A DNA stretch of 47,736 bases from Pedobacter sp. V48 (GTDB taxonomy: Bacteria > Bacteroidota > Bacteroidia > Sphingobacteriales > Sphingobacteriaceae): contig NZ_AWRU01000032.1 of assembly GCF_000523515.1 (NCBI RefSeq), positions 457,335 to 505,070 of the forward strand, in the 5' to 3' direction. The notes under the pieces were generated by a model. That model made no database searches and was not told the DNA's origin. It saw only the letters and a list, made by a program, of their open reading frames with translations. Shown one piece after another: positions 37,378 to 45,387 of this stretch; the stretch's first letter is position 1, and each line of letters starts with the position of its first letter. Position numbers and translations under genes: made by a program.

Positions 37378-38143
37378 TGTTAGACTTTTTAATATAGTTT
37401 TCTATAGCCATAATCATAGAAGGAGCCTCCGGTGAAGGAGCTGCAATGTCTACAATAAGGCCTGCATCTTTAACAGCTTTATGGGTATTTACTCCAAAAG
37501 CGGCTATGCGAGTATTGTTCTGTTTAAATTCAGGGAAATTAGTAAATAACGATTGAATGCTTGATGGGCTAAAGAACCCGATCACATCATAAAAAACTTC
37601 GGCCAGATCAGAAAGATCCGAAACAACTGTTTTAAATAATACAGCCGGAGTAAAATCATAACCATTCTTCTGCAAGAAATTCATAGTATCCTCAGTAGCT
37701 ACATCAGAGCAAGGGTAAAGGAACTTTTCACCTGCGTGTTTTTTCAAAACCTCAGCTAAATCTGCCGCAGTTTGCTTTCCAAAAAAGATCTTGCGTTTTC
37801 TATACTGAATGTATTTCTGCAGATATAAAGCAGTAGATTCTGAAATACAAAAATACTTCAGATCGGCAGGAACTTCGTACCTCATTTCTTCACAAATTCT
37901 GAAAAAATGATCAACGGCGTTTCTGCTGGTAAATACCACGGAGGTGAAATCACTTAATGTAATTTTATCCTTTCTAAAATCCCTGGCAGGTACTCCTTCA
38001 ACATGAATAAATGATCTGAAATCAATTTTCAAGTTATACTTTTTTGCCAAATCAAAGTAAGGAGATTTCTCTGTTTCTGGTTTCGGTAATGTTATTAAGA
38101 TACTCTTTACCTTACGCAACCTATCTTCTGTCTTTTCTTGCAT
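37373..38143 (-). CDS. hemD: Uroporphyrinogen-III synthase
   Basis: HemD closes and rearranges hydroxymethylbilane to uroporphyrinogen III in haem synthesis. This family is poorly conserved; the 256-residue length fits and the two-domain pattern is visible. Markers include SVVFTSRNAVDHFF (about 85-98), a FFGKQTAADLAEVLKKH segment near residue 120, and VIGFFSPSSIQSLF near residue 190. It is 16 bases downstream of the DUF4271 gene, an arrangement I know from other Bacteroidota. No other haem gene is present. Confidence 0.85.
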   Translation of the reverse strand: MQEKTEDRLRKVKSILITLPKPETEKSPYFDLAKKYNLKIDFRSFIHVEGVPARDFRKDKITLSDFTSVVFTSRNAVDHFFRICEEMRYEVPADLKYFCISESTALYLQKYIQYRKRKIFFGKQTAADLAEVLKKHAGEKFLYPCSDVATEDTMNFLQKNGYDFTPAVLFKTVVSDLSDLAEVFYDVIGFFSPSSIQSLFTNFPEFKQNNTRIAAFGVNTHKAVKDAGLIVDIAAPSPEAPSMIMAIENYIKKSNK

Positions 38144-38159
38144 TTTACAAATTACACGG

Positions 38160-39140
38160 TTATAATCCTATTGCCTTGATTAAAATTAATATAGGGCAAA
38201 TTTCGAGGGCACAAAAGTACAAAAACAAATAGACTTTTGAAAATCGATGATGAGATAAAATATTAACCCCTGCCCTTATGAACTGAAAAGCAAAGATCAC
38301 GCCTAAAAGTATAAAAGAGATCGCAATGTAGTATGGACCATACTTTAAGGGGGATAATGCGAATGCAATAACCAGTGGAATGAAGATTAAAGAGAGGTTA
38401 AAATAACTCAAATATAATATTGTAACATATTCATTAACCGGCTTCTGAATGTCAAAAAGGTACCCTAATATCCTTAAAATAACTATTTTCATGATATATA
38501 AAACCACAATAAGAATAGAAATGCTCAGGTAAAACTGGAACCCTGTACCCGGAAAGGAGATATGATAAAAGCCAGAAACTAGGTAAAAAAACATACCTAT
38601 TGTAAAACCAAACTGAACAAATAAGAGCAAAAAAGGCCACGATGTAAACAGATTATCTTCTTTATTAAGATTGTTCAAAACCCTGTTACTAAAAAAGGAT
38701 TGTACAATTGTTTGTAACTGTTTATTAAAGGATATTTTTAAAACTGCAAACAAAACCAAAAGCAAGGCTACTATAGCTGGAACCCAAACTGAGCCCTTTG
38801 GCACTGGTTTGCCCAATCTGTATTTACTCACCTTCATTGCGGTAAGCTCTCTATATCTGTTAATAAGATCAGAACGGCCTACAACATTTGCCTTAATTAT
38901 GCTATCCATAATCATGTGTTTACGGATCATTGAATCAGGAAAAAGCCAAGTGTGGGTCATTATCGAATCCGTAACAAATTTCTGACGGGCAAGAAAAGCC
39001 GGATCCTTTACAAATTTGCGGGTGTAAGTAATTGACGCTACAACACTATCCGCTGTCTGTGGTACTGTCTGTGCATAAGTCTGGCTATAGCCGAAGGCAA
39101 AAAATAAGGAGACAATTAGTATAACACGACTCAAATTCAT
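38160..39140 (-). CDS. DUF4271 multi-pass membrane protein
   Basis: I start this at the ATG at 39140, giving 327 residues with a signal-like N-terminus (NLSRVILIVSLFFAFGYS, then YAQ). The frame remains open to 39269, but the extra 43 residues do not look like a signal and are not needed. After a periplasmic stretch of about 100 residues there are about seven hydrophobic segments, including WVPAIVALLLVLFAVLKI and FLLLFVQFGFTIGMFFYLV. The DUF4271 family is specific to Bacteroidota and has no known function. It lies directly upstream of hemD. Confidence 0.82.
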   Translation of the reverse strand: MNLSRVILIVSLFFAFGYSQTYAQTVPQTADSVVASITYTRKFVKDPAFLARQKFVTDSIMTHTWLFPDSMIRKHMIMDSIIKANVVGRSDLINRYRELTAMKVSKYRLGKPVPKGSVWVPAIVALLLVLFAVLKISFNKQLQTIVQSFFSNRVLNNLNKEDNLFTSWPFLLLFVQFGFTIGMFFYLVSGFYHISFPGTGFQFYLSISILIVVLYIMKIVILRILGYLFDIQKPVNEYVTILYLSYFNLSLIFIPLVIAFALSPLKYGPYYIAISFILLGVIFAFQFIRAGVNILSHHRFSKVYLFLYFCALEICPILILIKAIGL

Positions 39141-39406
39141 CGCTCCAAATTTAGATAAAACTTTTGAAGATCGTACCACTAGCATTGGTAATGAGCCCCA
39201 GCTGGTTCCACACTGGTTTGAAACTGCTTCGGGATTGGTGCGGGTAAGGGTACCTTTTTTCCCAGCCAATCTGCTCTCAGTTGCTCATTCTGTCTTGATT
39301 CAGTCCAAGCCCAGTTTCCTTACAGCACGGTCTGAATACATAACCAGATATACCTTTTCTATAGTAAAAAAATACTTATCTTTAATTAACCCTATAATGT
39401 TTAAGT
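39141..39406. other. Intergenic region between the DUF4271 gene and the AraC gene
   Basis: This is the widest intergenic gap in the window (266 bases). Bases about 39170-39330 are clearly richer in G and C than other gaps here, which is unusual for promoter DNA in this genome. I could fold no tRNA cloverleaf, and no frame gives a recognised protein. The part near the AraC gene (39340-39406) is AT-rich and includes TATCTTTA, one base off the TAnnTTTG box. Confidence 0.5.
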
Positions 39407-40216
39407 ATGGATCCCTACAACTCGGTTGTTAAAAAAATGGCACCAACTGAAGCACTTCAGGCTTTTGTATCTGAATATGTTTTCCGAATACTTACCGTAC
39501 CAAAAGGCCATCATGTTGTTAAAGCGATGCCTTTACGGGTAATGGGCTCAATTGATTTCTTTTTGGGCGACAGTTTCGAAACTATTAATTGTAACTCTAA
39601 TCAGACTGAGCCCTTTGCAAGATGTACCATTCGCGGTCCGCGTACTCATAAAAAATATACCATTTCAATTAATGGACATTTTATTTCTTTTACCATTAAA
39701 TTTAAACCTGCCGGCCTGTATCGTCTATTAGGTATTCCTGCAAGTCTTTTTTGTAATCAGGCTGTTGATGGGCAACTGCTATTTGCCAATATGTTTAAAG
39801 AAATAACCGAAAGGCTGATGTCTTGTAATACCATAAATGAGTGCGTAGAGATTGTAGAGCCTTACCTACTGCAAATGGCATTAAAACATGCCAAAATCTA
39901 TCCTTCTAAAGCGGTAAATCAAATGACAAACCTGATCCTTACCAGTAAAGCTCTAGTATTTTTGCCTAAGGTGTCCCTATCGGATAGGCAGCTGGAAAGG
40001 AATTTTGCAAAAGAAATTGGTACTACCCCTAAGTTATATAGCAATATGGTTCGCTTTGAAAACCTGCTCCGTTATAGAATTGATTTCCCAGATAAAAGCT
40101 GGACCGAAATAGCTTATGAGTTTAATTACTACGATCAGATGCATCTTATTAAGGCCTTTAAAAGATTTCTTGATATTACTCCAAGCGATTTCCGTCCGGG
40201 AAACTTTGCCATTTAA
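39407..40216 (+). CDS. AraC-family transcriptional regulator
   Basis: This 269-residue regulator has an N-terminal sensing domain (about 1-160) of the kind often placed before Bacteroidota AraC proteins (DUF6597-like). It includes RCTIRGPRTHKKYTI and FTIKFKPAGLYRLLGIP. The C-terminal AraC DNA-binding domain covers about 175-265. The second helix-turn-helix is clear in SWTEIAYEFNYYDQMHLIKAFKRFLDITPSDF. No target operon is obvious; neighbours are a DUF4271 gene and, beyond a gap, a convergent LysR gene. Confidence 0.9.
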   Translation: MDPYNSVVKKMAPTEALQAFVSEYVFRILTVPKGHHVVKAMPLRVMGSIDFFLGDSFETINCNSNQTEPFARCTIRGPRTHKKYTISINGHFISFTIKFKPAGLYRLLGIPASLFCNQAVDGQLLFANMFKEITERLMSCNTINECVEIVEPYLLQMALKHAKIYPSKAVNQMTNLILTSKALVFLPKVSLSDRQLERNFAKEIGTTPKLYSNMVRFENLLRYRIDFPDKSWTEIAYEFNYYDQMHLIKAFKRFLDITPSDFRPGNFAI

Positions 40217-40331
40217 TCTATTTTGAAACATCATTTTGTGCTTAATATGCTAGCAAAAGATGTCGCTTTTTTACTATTAAATTCGATAATACCACTTGAA
40301 ATTTGGATATACTTCCATTAAATATCCATCT

Positions 40332-40424
40332 ATGAAAACTCATCAATCAATATTATTACCAACACTAATATTGTTGGGACTGGGGATGTTGATGTTGCTC
40401 ACAGTAGCATCAATATTAAGTTGA
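40332..40424 (+). CDS. Possible 30-residue single-helix membrane peptide
   Basis: An ATG-initiated frame of 30 codons encodes MKTHQSILLP followed by a continuous hydrophobic stretch of L, M, G, T and V, ending SILS. This is the pattern of a small inner-membrane peptide: short polar N-terminus with one lysine and one helix of about 20 residues. It fills the gap between the convergent AraC and LysR genes exactly, its TGA touching the LysR stop. No homologue is known to me and chance cannot be excluded for such a short frame. Confidence 0.35.
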   Translation: MKTHQSILLPTLILLGLGMLMLLTVASILS

Positions 40425-41321
40425 TCAGATATTAATATGACCTCTGCAAAAAAGCTTAAATGATTCTATAACTTTTGAAGTTCTGCCATGCAGCTGAATA
40501 AACTGGAAAGTGCGAAACATCTCGATTCCTTTAACATCTACAATACTAAGTTCATTCCTTTTCAGTTCTCCAATAATGGTTTGCATTGACAAAAATGCCG
40601 CAGCTTCTGAATGAAGCAGATATTGTTTTATGCTGACATTACTTTCCAGTTGTAATTCAATTTTGAGATCTTTTAGGCTTATACCAGCTTCACTTAATGC
40701 TTTTGAAATAACATCGAGTGTCCCCGACCCATGTTCTCTAAGTACTAATTGCAAATCAAGTAGCTGATGGGGCACGATTTCTCCTTTTTGAGCCAATGGA
40801 TTGTCAGACTTTGTAACCAAGACCAACTCATCATCACTAAATTTTTCATAGTTTATCTGTGGATAATGCATCTGCCCTTCTACCATTGCCACATCAATTT
40901 TACCATCTATTACCAGTTGTGTAATAGATTCTGTATTCCCTCTGGTAAATGTAAATATGATTTCGGGGTAAGCAGCTTTAAATAAAGCAAGAATTTTAGG
41001 CATGAAGGTTTGTGCCAACGTTGTACTTGCTCCTATACGAAGGTTACCCCTAAGTCCATCGCTTAACTGAGCCAGGTCGTTTTCGATAAGCAAATAGATT
41101 TCAAATATTTTCGCGGTATGCTTTAATAAGACATTGCCAGCCGATGTTAAGGAAATATGATTTCCGTTCCGAACAAACAAAGCCATATTTAACTGTTTTT
41201 CGAGCTCTCGGATATGTCTGGTTACTGCAGGCTGTGTAATAAACAGTTCCGCAGCTGCTTTAGTAAAGCTCAATTTTAGTGCAACAGTTTGAAATACTTG
41301 TAACCTGAAATCGAATATCAT
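40425..41321 (-). CDS. LysR-family transcriptional regulator
   Basis: This 298-residue regulator has the winged helix-turn-helix at the N-terminus (QVFQTVALKLSFTKAAAELFITQPAVTRHI, about 8-37) and an effector domain opening with GNLRIGASTTLAQTFMPKIL (about 94-113). It resembles the CysL/CbbR branch, whose members often control sulfur or C1 metabolism; that subgroup call is from general appearance. It is divergent from the cytochrome-DsrE-binding-protein operon. LysR regulators usually control the divergent genes, so that operon is the probable target. Confidence 0.92.
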   Translation of the reverse strand: MIFDFRLQVFQTVALKLSFTKAAAELFITQPAVTRHIRELEKQLNMALFVRNGNHISLTSAGNVLLKHTAKIFEIYLLIENDLAQLSDGLRGNLRIGASTTLAQTFMPKILALFKAAYPEIIFTFTRGNTESITQLVIDGKIDVAMVEGQMHYPQINYEKFSDDELVLVTKSDNPLAQKGEIVPHQLLDLQLVLREHGSGTLDVISKALSEAGISLKDLKIELQLESNVSIKQYLLHSEAAAFLSMQTIIGELKRNELSIVDVKGIEMFRTFQFIQLHGRTSKVIESFKLFCRGHINI

Positions 41322-41355
41322 GCAGCCAATATATAAATATCCATAGAATTATGTA

Positions 41356-41385
41356 ATGACCTTTAATAACTTTTTGTTATGACCT
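41356..41385. promoter_or_regulatory. Operator-like repeats between the LysR gene and the cytochrome operon
   Basis: Two direct copies of ATGACCT (41356-41362 and 41379-41385) lie 23 bases apart, each followed within a few bases by ATAAC. Between them is the palindrome ATAACTTTTTGTTAT (41366-41380), which fits the LysR T-N11-A pattern. They lie just upstream of the probable promoter of the cytochrome gene, as expected for an activator. Confidence 0.55.
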
Positions 41386-41401
41386 ATAACTATAAACATC
41401 T

Positions 41402-41431
41402 TTTGCATTAGCTTCATTAATGCCATCTTTG
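41402..41431 (+). promoter_or_regulatory. Putative promoter of the cytochrome-DsrE-binding-protein operon
   Basis: TTTG at 41402-41405 (-33) and CATCTTTG at 41424-41431 (-7, one mismatch to TAnnTTTG) are separated by 18 bases, within the normal range. Transcription would begin about 15 bases before the ATG at 41454. Confidence 0.5.
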
Positions 41432-41453
41432 GGTAACACACAAATGAAAAATT

Positions 41454-42437
41454 ATGCTAGTAAACCAATTAAAACTCTTCGCCATTATTGGCATCACTGC
41501 TTTAATCTGCAGTTGTAATGAACCGAACAAACCAACACAACAGAAGGATTTAAGCGAACCAAAACCCATAGCTATTGTTAATGAGGTATGGCAGGCTCCT
41601 GATGAGCGTACAATACCAAAAAATGCCAACGGCGAAATGATCCGCTATGGTAAAGATTTGATTGTAAATACTTCTGCTTATTTTGGACCTAAAGGAAGAT
41701 TGGGTAAATTTACTAATGGATTGAATTGCCAGAATTGCCATTTAGATGCAGGTACAAGGATATTTGGAAATAATTACGCTGCTGTTATGAGTAGTTATCC
41801 GAAGGTTACTGCACGCTCAGGAAAAATAATCAGTCCTGCAGCACGGATCAAAGGCTGTTTCGAACGTAGCCTGAATGGTACGATGCCAGATTCTACTTCC
41901 AAAGAAATAAGAGCAATGCTGGCTTATATGGAATGGCTTAATCAGGGAGTTGAAAAACCGGAAGGCATGTATGGAAGGGGGACAGAAAAAATAGCGCTGC
42001 TAAATCGTCCTGCCGATCCTAAAAAAGGCGCATTGCTATATTCCTCAAAATGCAGAAGCTGTCATGGTGAAAACGGTGAAGGCATTGCCGCAGCCGGAGC
42101 CAGGACCTTTGTTTATCCACCGCTATGGGGCAAACTAAGTTATAATGATGGCGCTGGACTTTATCGCCTCTCTAATTTTGCGGGCTTCATTAAGAACAAT
42201 ATGCCTTTTGGTGCTTCTTACAAAAATCCAATATTAACAGACGAAGAATCATGGGATATAGCCGCTTTTGTTAACTCACAGTATCGCCCTCGGAAAGATC
42301 AACAAAAAGACTACCCTGATTTAAAAAAGAAACCTGTAGATGCTCCATATGGCCCGTACGGGGATCAATTTTCAGAAAAACAACATAAATACGGCCCCTA
42401 TCAGCCAATTAAAAATGCACACAAAACAAAAATATAA
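41454..42437 (+). CDS. TsdA-like diheme cytochrome c lipoprotein
   Basis: This 327-residue protein has a lipoprotein signal with Cys21 as the probable lipid anchor and two class I cytochrome c domains. Haem 1 is bound by CQNCH (92-96) and haem 2 by CRSCH (200-204). The segment around Cys135 (KGCFERSLNG) corresponds to the place where thiosulfate dehydrogenase TsdA carries its unusual cysteine haem ligand. Met250 (NNMPFG) is a likely ligand of haem 2. TsdA joins two thiosulfates to tetrathionate or runs the reverse reaction; that activity is plausible but not proven here. The DsrE-family gene starts at the very next base after the stop. Confidence 0.8.
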   Translation: MLVNQLKLFAIIGITALICSCNEPNKPTQQKDLSEPKPIAIVNEVWQAPDERTIPKNANGEMIRYGKDLIVNTSAYFGPKGRLGKFTNGLNCQNCHLDAGTRIFGNNYAAVMSSYPKVTARSGKIISPAARIKGCFERSLNGTMPDSTSKEIRAMLAYMEWLNQGVEKPEGMYGRGTEKIALLNRPADPKKGALLYSSKCRSCHGENGEGIAAAGARTFVYPPLWGKLSYNDGAGLYRLSNFAGFIKNNMPFGASYKNPILTDEESWDIAAFVNSQYRPRKDQQKDYPDLKKKPVDAPYGPYGDQFSEKQHKYGPYQPIKNAHKTKI

Positions 42438-42899
42438 ATGAAAAATTTAACCAAGTACATCTTTGCAATATTTGCAATCTTATTATTTACTGCCATCAAA
42501 CCGGCAATGGCTCAAAACAGTCAGGAATTTCAATCGGCAAAAAGCAAAAACAAACAATATTATGCGCTTTATGCACTAAATAGCGGTGATGAGCAAAAGA
42601 TAGCCGGAACACTAAGAAATATTAAAAATGCATTGGAAGATCCTCGTTTAAAGGGAAAACTTCATATTGAGCTCATCGCCTTTAGCGGAGGCGTGGCGGT
42701 TTATGACAAAAAAGGCCCCTTTAAAGAAACTTTGCTCGATTTAAAATCCCGTGGAGTAGATCTTGTTCAATGTGAAAATACAATTAGGGAGCGCAAAATT
42801 GAGAAGAGCTCTTTGTATGATTTCATTAACTATGTTCCCAGTGGTAATGGTGAAATTATCTTGCGCCACTATGAAGGATGGGCAATTGTCCATCCGTAG
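42438..42899 (+). CDS. Exported DsrE/DsrF-family protein
   Basis: DsrE-family proteins are small sulfur-handling or sulfur-trafficking proteins, usually cytoplasmic. This 153-residue one has a clear signal peptide (MKNLTKYIFAIFAILLF, cleavage after AMAQ), so it should be periplasmic. The mature fold shows KQYYALYALNSGDEQKIAGTL, IELIAFSGGVAVY and a single conserved cysteine, Cys112, in LVQCENTIRERKI, the family's usual active-site position. It directly abuts the cytochrome gene, implying tight coexpression and work on the same sulfur compound. Confidence 0.8.
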   Translation: MKNLTKYIFAIFAILLFTAIKPAMAQNSQEFQSAKSKNKQYYALYALNSGDEQKIAGTLRNIKNALEDPRLKGKLHIELIAFSGGVAVYDKKGPFKETLLDLKSRGVDLVQCENTIRERKIEKSSLYDFINYVPSGNGEIILRHYEGWAIVHP

Positions 42900-42933
42900 T
42901 ATTTTTTAAAATGACGGTTTAAACCCCAAAATA

Positions 42934-43854
42934 ATGAGCAAATTAAAACTAATCATACTTATACTAACAGCAGTGTTTTTCAATAATACTAATATCATGG
43001 CTCAGGATCATCGTTTCGATCCGCCATGGAATACACCTCCCGATGCAAAGGTGCAGTTTACAATTCCGGGAATTGACAATATACCCGATATTTATGGCGA
43101 TATAAATGACCCTCAGCTGGTTGTATTTTTTGCAGGCAACCAGTTTATGGTTATTGATGATTTAATGAAATCATTTAAGCTTAAATACCCCCAGTATACC
43201 CGTGTATTTGCAGAAACTCTCCCACCGGGAATTTTAGCAAAACAGATTGAAGCAGGTAGCATCGTTATTGGCAACATGCGGATAACATTAAAGCCGGATG
43301 TATATACTGCTGGTAAAAGCAGAATTGATGAAAGTAAGGACTGGTTTAGCAGAATTGAGCTTTATGCTAAAAACAAACTGGCTATAATGACCCGAAAAGG
43401 AAACCCTAAGCAGGTAAATAAACTGGCCGACCTGGGCCGCAGCGATGTACGTGTAAGCATGCCTAATCCTGAATGGGAAGGAATTGGAAAACGCATTGAG
43501 GAAGCATATAGAAAAACAGGTGGAGAAGCGCTTAGAAACACCATTATGGAAACAAAAGTTAAGGATTCGACAACATACCTCACTCAAATTCATCACAGGC
43601 AAACACCTATGCGCATTTTATACGAGCAAAGCGATGCAGGGCCTGTTTGGTATTCTGAAGTACATTATCAGAAAATGATTGGTCACCCGATTGAATACAT
43701 CGAGATTCCCGAAAACGAGAACATAAAGGCCCAGTATTATGCCGGGCAGCTTAAAAAGGCACCGCATCCTAAGGCGGCTAAAGATTTCATGGATTTTCTT
43801 GTTAGTAAAGAAGCCCGCGCCATTTACAGCAAGTACGGATTTGAGCTCCCTTAA
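42934..43854 (+). CDS. Periplasmic substrate-binding protein (ModA-like, type 2)
   Basis: This 306-residue protein has a signal peptide (MSKLKLIILILTAVFF, cleavage after IMAQ) and a two-lobed binding-protein pattern. Markers are LVVFFAGNQFMVIDDLMKSF near residue 67, a RIELYAKNKLAIMTRKGNP hinge strand near 140, VRVSMPNPEWEGIGKRI near 172, and a C-terminal KDFMDFLVSKEARAIYSKYGF typical of ModA/SBP_bac proteins. No ABC permease or ATPase is nearby, so it may act as a sensor or carrier and not in import. It is the third gene of the operon, 34 bases after the DsrE gene, and ends at a terminator. Confidence 0.78.
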   Translation: MSKLKLIILILTAVFFNNTNIMAQDHRFDPPWNTPPDAKVQFTIPGIDNIPDIYGDINDPQLVVFFAGNQFMVIDDLMKSFKLKYPQYTRVFAETLPPGILAKQIEAGSIVIGNMRITLKPDVYTAGKSRIDESKDWFSRIELYAKNKLAIMTRKGNPKQVNKLADLGRSDVRVSMPNPEWEGIGKRIEEAYRKTGGEALRNTIMETKVKDSTTYLTQIHHRQTPMRILYEQSDAGPVWYSEVHYQKMIGHPIEYIEIPENENIKAQYYAGQLKKAPHPKAAKDFMDFLVSKEARAIYSKYGFELP

Positions 43855-43868
43855 AAAGGAGTTCAAAT
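43839..43868. terminator. Terminator between the binding-protein gene and the GH32-like gene
   Basis: An 11-base stem (ATTTGAGCTCC with GGAGTTCAAAT, one G-T pair) around an eight-base loop, followed by T-rich sequence. It overlaps the stop of the binding-protein gene and precedes the convergent GH32-like stop, so it can serve both strands. Confidence 0.6.
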
Positions 43869-43872
43869 TTAA

Positions 43873-45354
43873 TTAATTTTCTTCTTTAAGCGGACTCACT
43901 TTAATGGATTTAAATTTCACTTCACCATGCTTGGCGTAGAACCACAGAAACCCGCCCTTCTGTTCTGGAGTACGGTTTACAATGCATCTTTTGTTGTCAA
44001 TTGAAACATCTATAATATCGTCTTTTACTATTACATCAAGCTTAATGGTTTTGTTTAAACCACTAACGGCTCTTATCATGGTATTACCAAGGCTTACCGT
44101 CTGGTTATTTGGCGAGAAGTTAAGTCGGTAACCAGCCTCTGCCTTTTCACGTGATCTTAAGTACAGTCCGTACTCATCAACCGAACCAATTGTTTCTATT
44201 TCCATAGTAATCCGACTGTTTAGTGGAATAGCCTCTGCATGGGCTGCTCCTACACCATTAGGTGCTTTAATTGAAATACCGTTTTTGCTGATAATAGAAG
44301 CGTACAAATCAGCAACCAGATCAGGTTGAATCTCTGTTCCGGTTTCAGGGATCATCTCTGCAGGGAATTTTGAGCTTAGGGTTCCATCGGCTTCCTGTAG
44401 GATTTCGCGAAAGATGGCATTACCGCCAAACCTTTCTCCTCCATCATCCTTATTTTGATCTCTTGAAGGAATCCATGCGGCTGCAATGCGTCTGTTGTCT
44501 TTAAATTCAGCAGTCTTAACAACGTTTGTCCACGACTCATTGATGGTTTGGTAACGGGGCTCTTCCCATGGGCCATAAGGGCTTTTAGATTTTACATAAT
44601 AGGTATCTCCATTGTCGCCATACACCAAATAATACCACCCATTCCATAAGAAATAATCAGGGCACTCTGGGACTGATGATTGTCCGGTTAATACTGGATC
44701 AAGTACAGTCCAATTCTTTAAATCTTTGGAAGTAAGGTGTACCAAAGCACCACCTGCATGCCTCAAGACAGAATTCTCTTGCCAGCTGGATACGAACAAA
44801 TGAAACTCTCCTGTTTTCTCATCTACAAACACCTTTGGGTCTCGAAAATCTCTTTTGCTATAACCCGGAGCTGAAGTATAAAATGGATTTGGCTTTTGCT
44901 TGTCGAAGTTAATGCCATCACGGCTTATTGCGTAACTCAGCTGTTCGTTTACCTGCCCTTCCTTGTTGATTAGCCGTGTTGCATAAAAAGCATAATATTT
45001 ATTTTTATAATACACGATGGAACCTGTACAGATGGATTTTTCCCACTCCTCATCAATTCCAAGTACTACAGGATGTTGCTTCCAGGTTTTTAGATCTTTT
45101 GTGGTACTTAAGGCCCATTGATGGCCTCCCAATCCCTTTAAGCTGGCATGATGTGCAGAATCTAAAAGCCAGTAAAATGAGTAAGTGCCGTTTCGCGAAA
45201 AAGGCATGCAATCACCAACAAACAAATCACCTTTAGGCCTCCAGTATTGAAGGTTCTTAGTGTGTTGAATTCTAGGATCGTACCGCACACCAAGCTGCGC
45301 CATAAGGCTATTGGCCGCAAAAACGATTAGCATTAATAGTAAACATCTTTTCAT
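43873..45354 (-). CDS. Exported GH32-like (clan GH-J) glycoside hydrolase
   Basis: This 493-residue secreted protein has a signal peptide (MKRCLLLMLIVF, cleavage after LMAQ). A five-bladed beta-propeller covers about 35-320 and a C-terminal beta-sandwich about 340-490. Two of the three GH32 active-site motifs are clear: RDP (171-173) and EC with Glu230 (VPECPDYF), the expected acid/base. The nucleophile motif WMNDPNG is replaced by FVGDCMPF with Asp48, so substrate preference may differ from classical fructosidases. It is followed upstream by a GH172-type gene on the same strand, which suggests action on a fructofuranoside or arabinofuranoside. Confidence 0.75.
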   Translation of the reverse strand: MKRCLLLMLIVFAANSLMAQLGVRYDPRIQHTKNLQYWRPKGDLFVGDCMPFSRNGTYSFYWLLDSAHHASLKGLGGHQWALSTTKDLKTWKQHPVVLGIDEEWEKSICTGSIVYYKNKYYAFYATRLINKEGQVNEQLSYAISRDGINFDKQKPNPFYTSAPGYSKRDFRDPKVFVDEKTGEFHLFVSSWQENSVLRHAGGALVHLTSKDLKNWTVLDPVLTGQSSVPECPDYFLWNGWYYLVYGDNGDTYYVKSKSPYGPWEEPRYQTINESWTNVVKTAEFKDNRRIAAAWIPSRDQNKDDGGERFGGNAIFREILQEADGTLSSKFPAEMIPETGTEIQPDLVADLYASIISKNGISIKAPNGVGAAHAEAIPLNSRITMEIETIGSVDEYGLYLRSREKAEAGYRLNFSPNNQTVSLGNTMIRAVSGLNKTIKLDVIVKDDIIDVSIDNKRCIVNRTPEQKGGFLWFYAKHGEVKFKSIKVSPLKEEN

Positions 45355-45387
45355 ATGTGTGGTTTAAAGTAAGGTTCTTATTTGGTT

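Noticed and set aside
39141..39269. N-terminal extension of the DUF4271 protein
   Set aside because: The extra 43 residues do not form a signal peptide; the ATG at 39140 gives one directly.
39170..39330. tRNA or SRP RNA in the GC-rich gap
   Set aside because: No cloverleaf, T-loop pairing or SRP core motif could be found on either strand.
43484..43678. 64-codon frame inside the binding-protein gene
   Set aside because: It is a shifted-frame shadow of a gene with clear family features.
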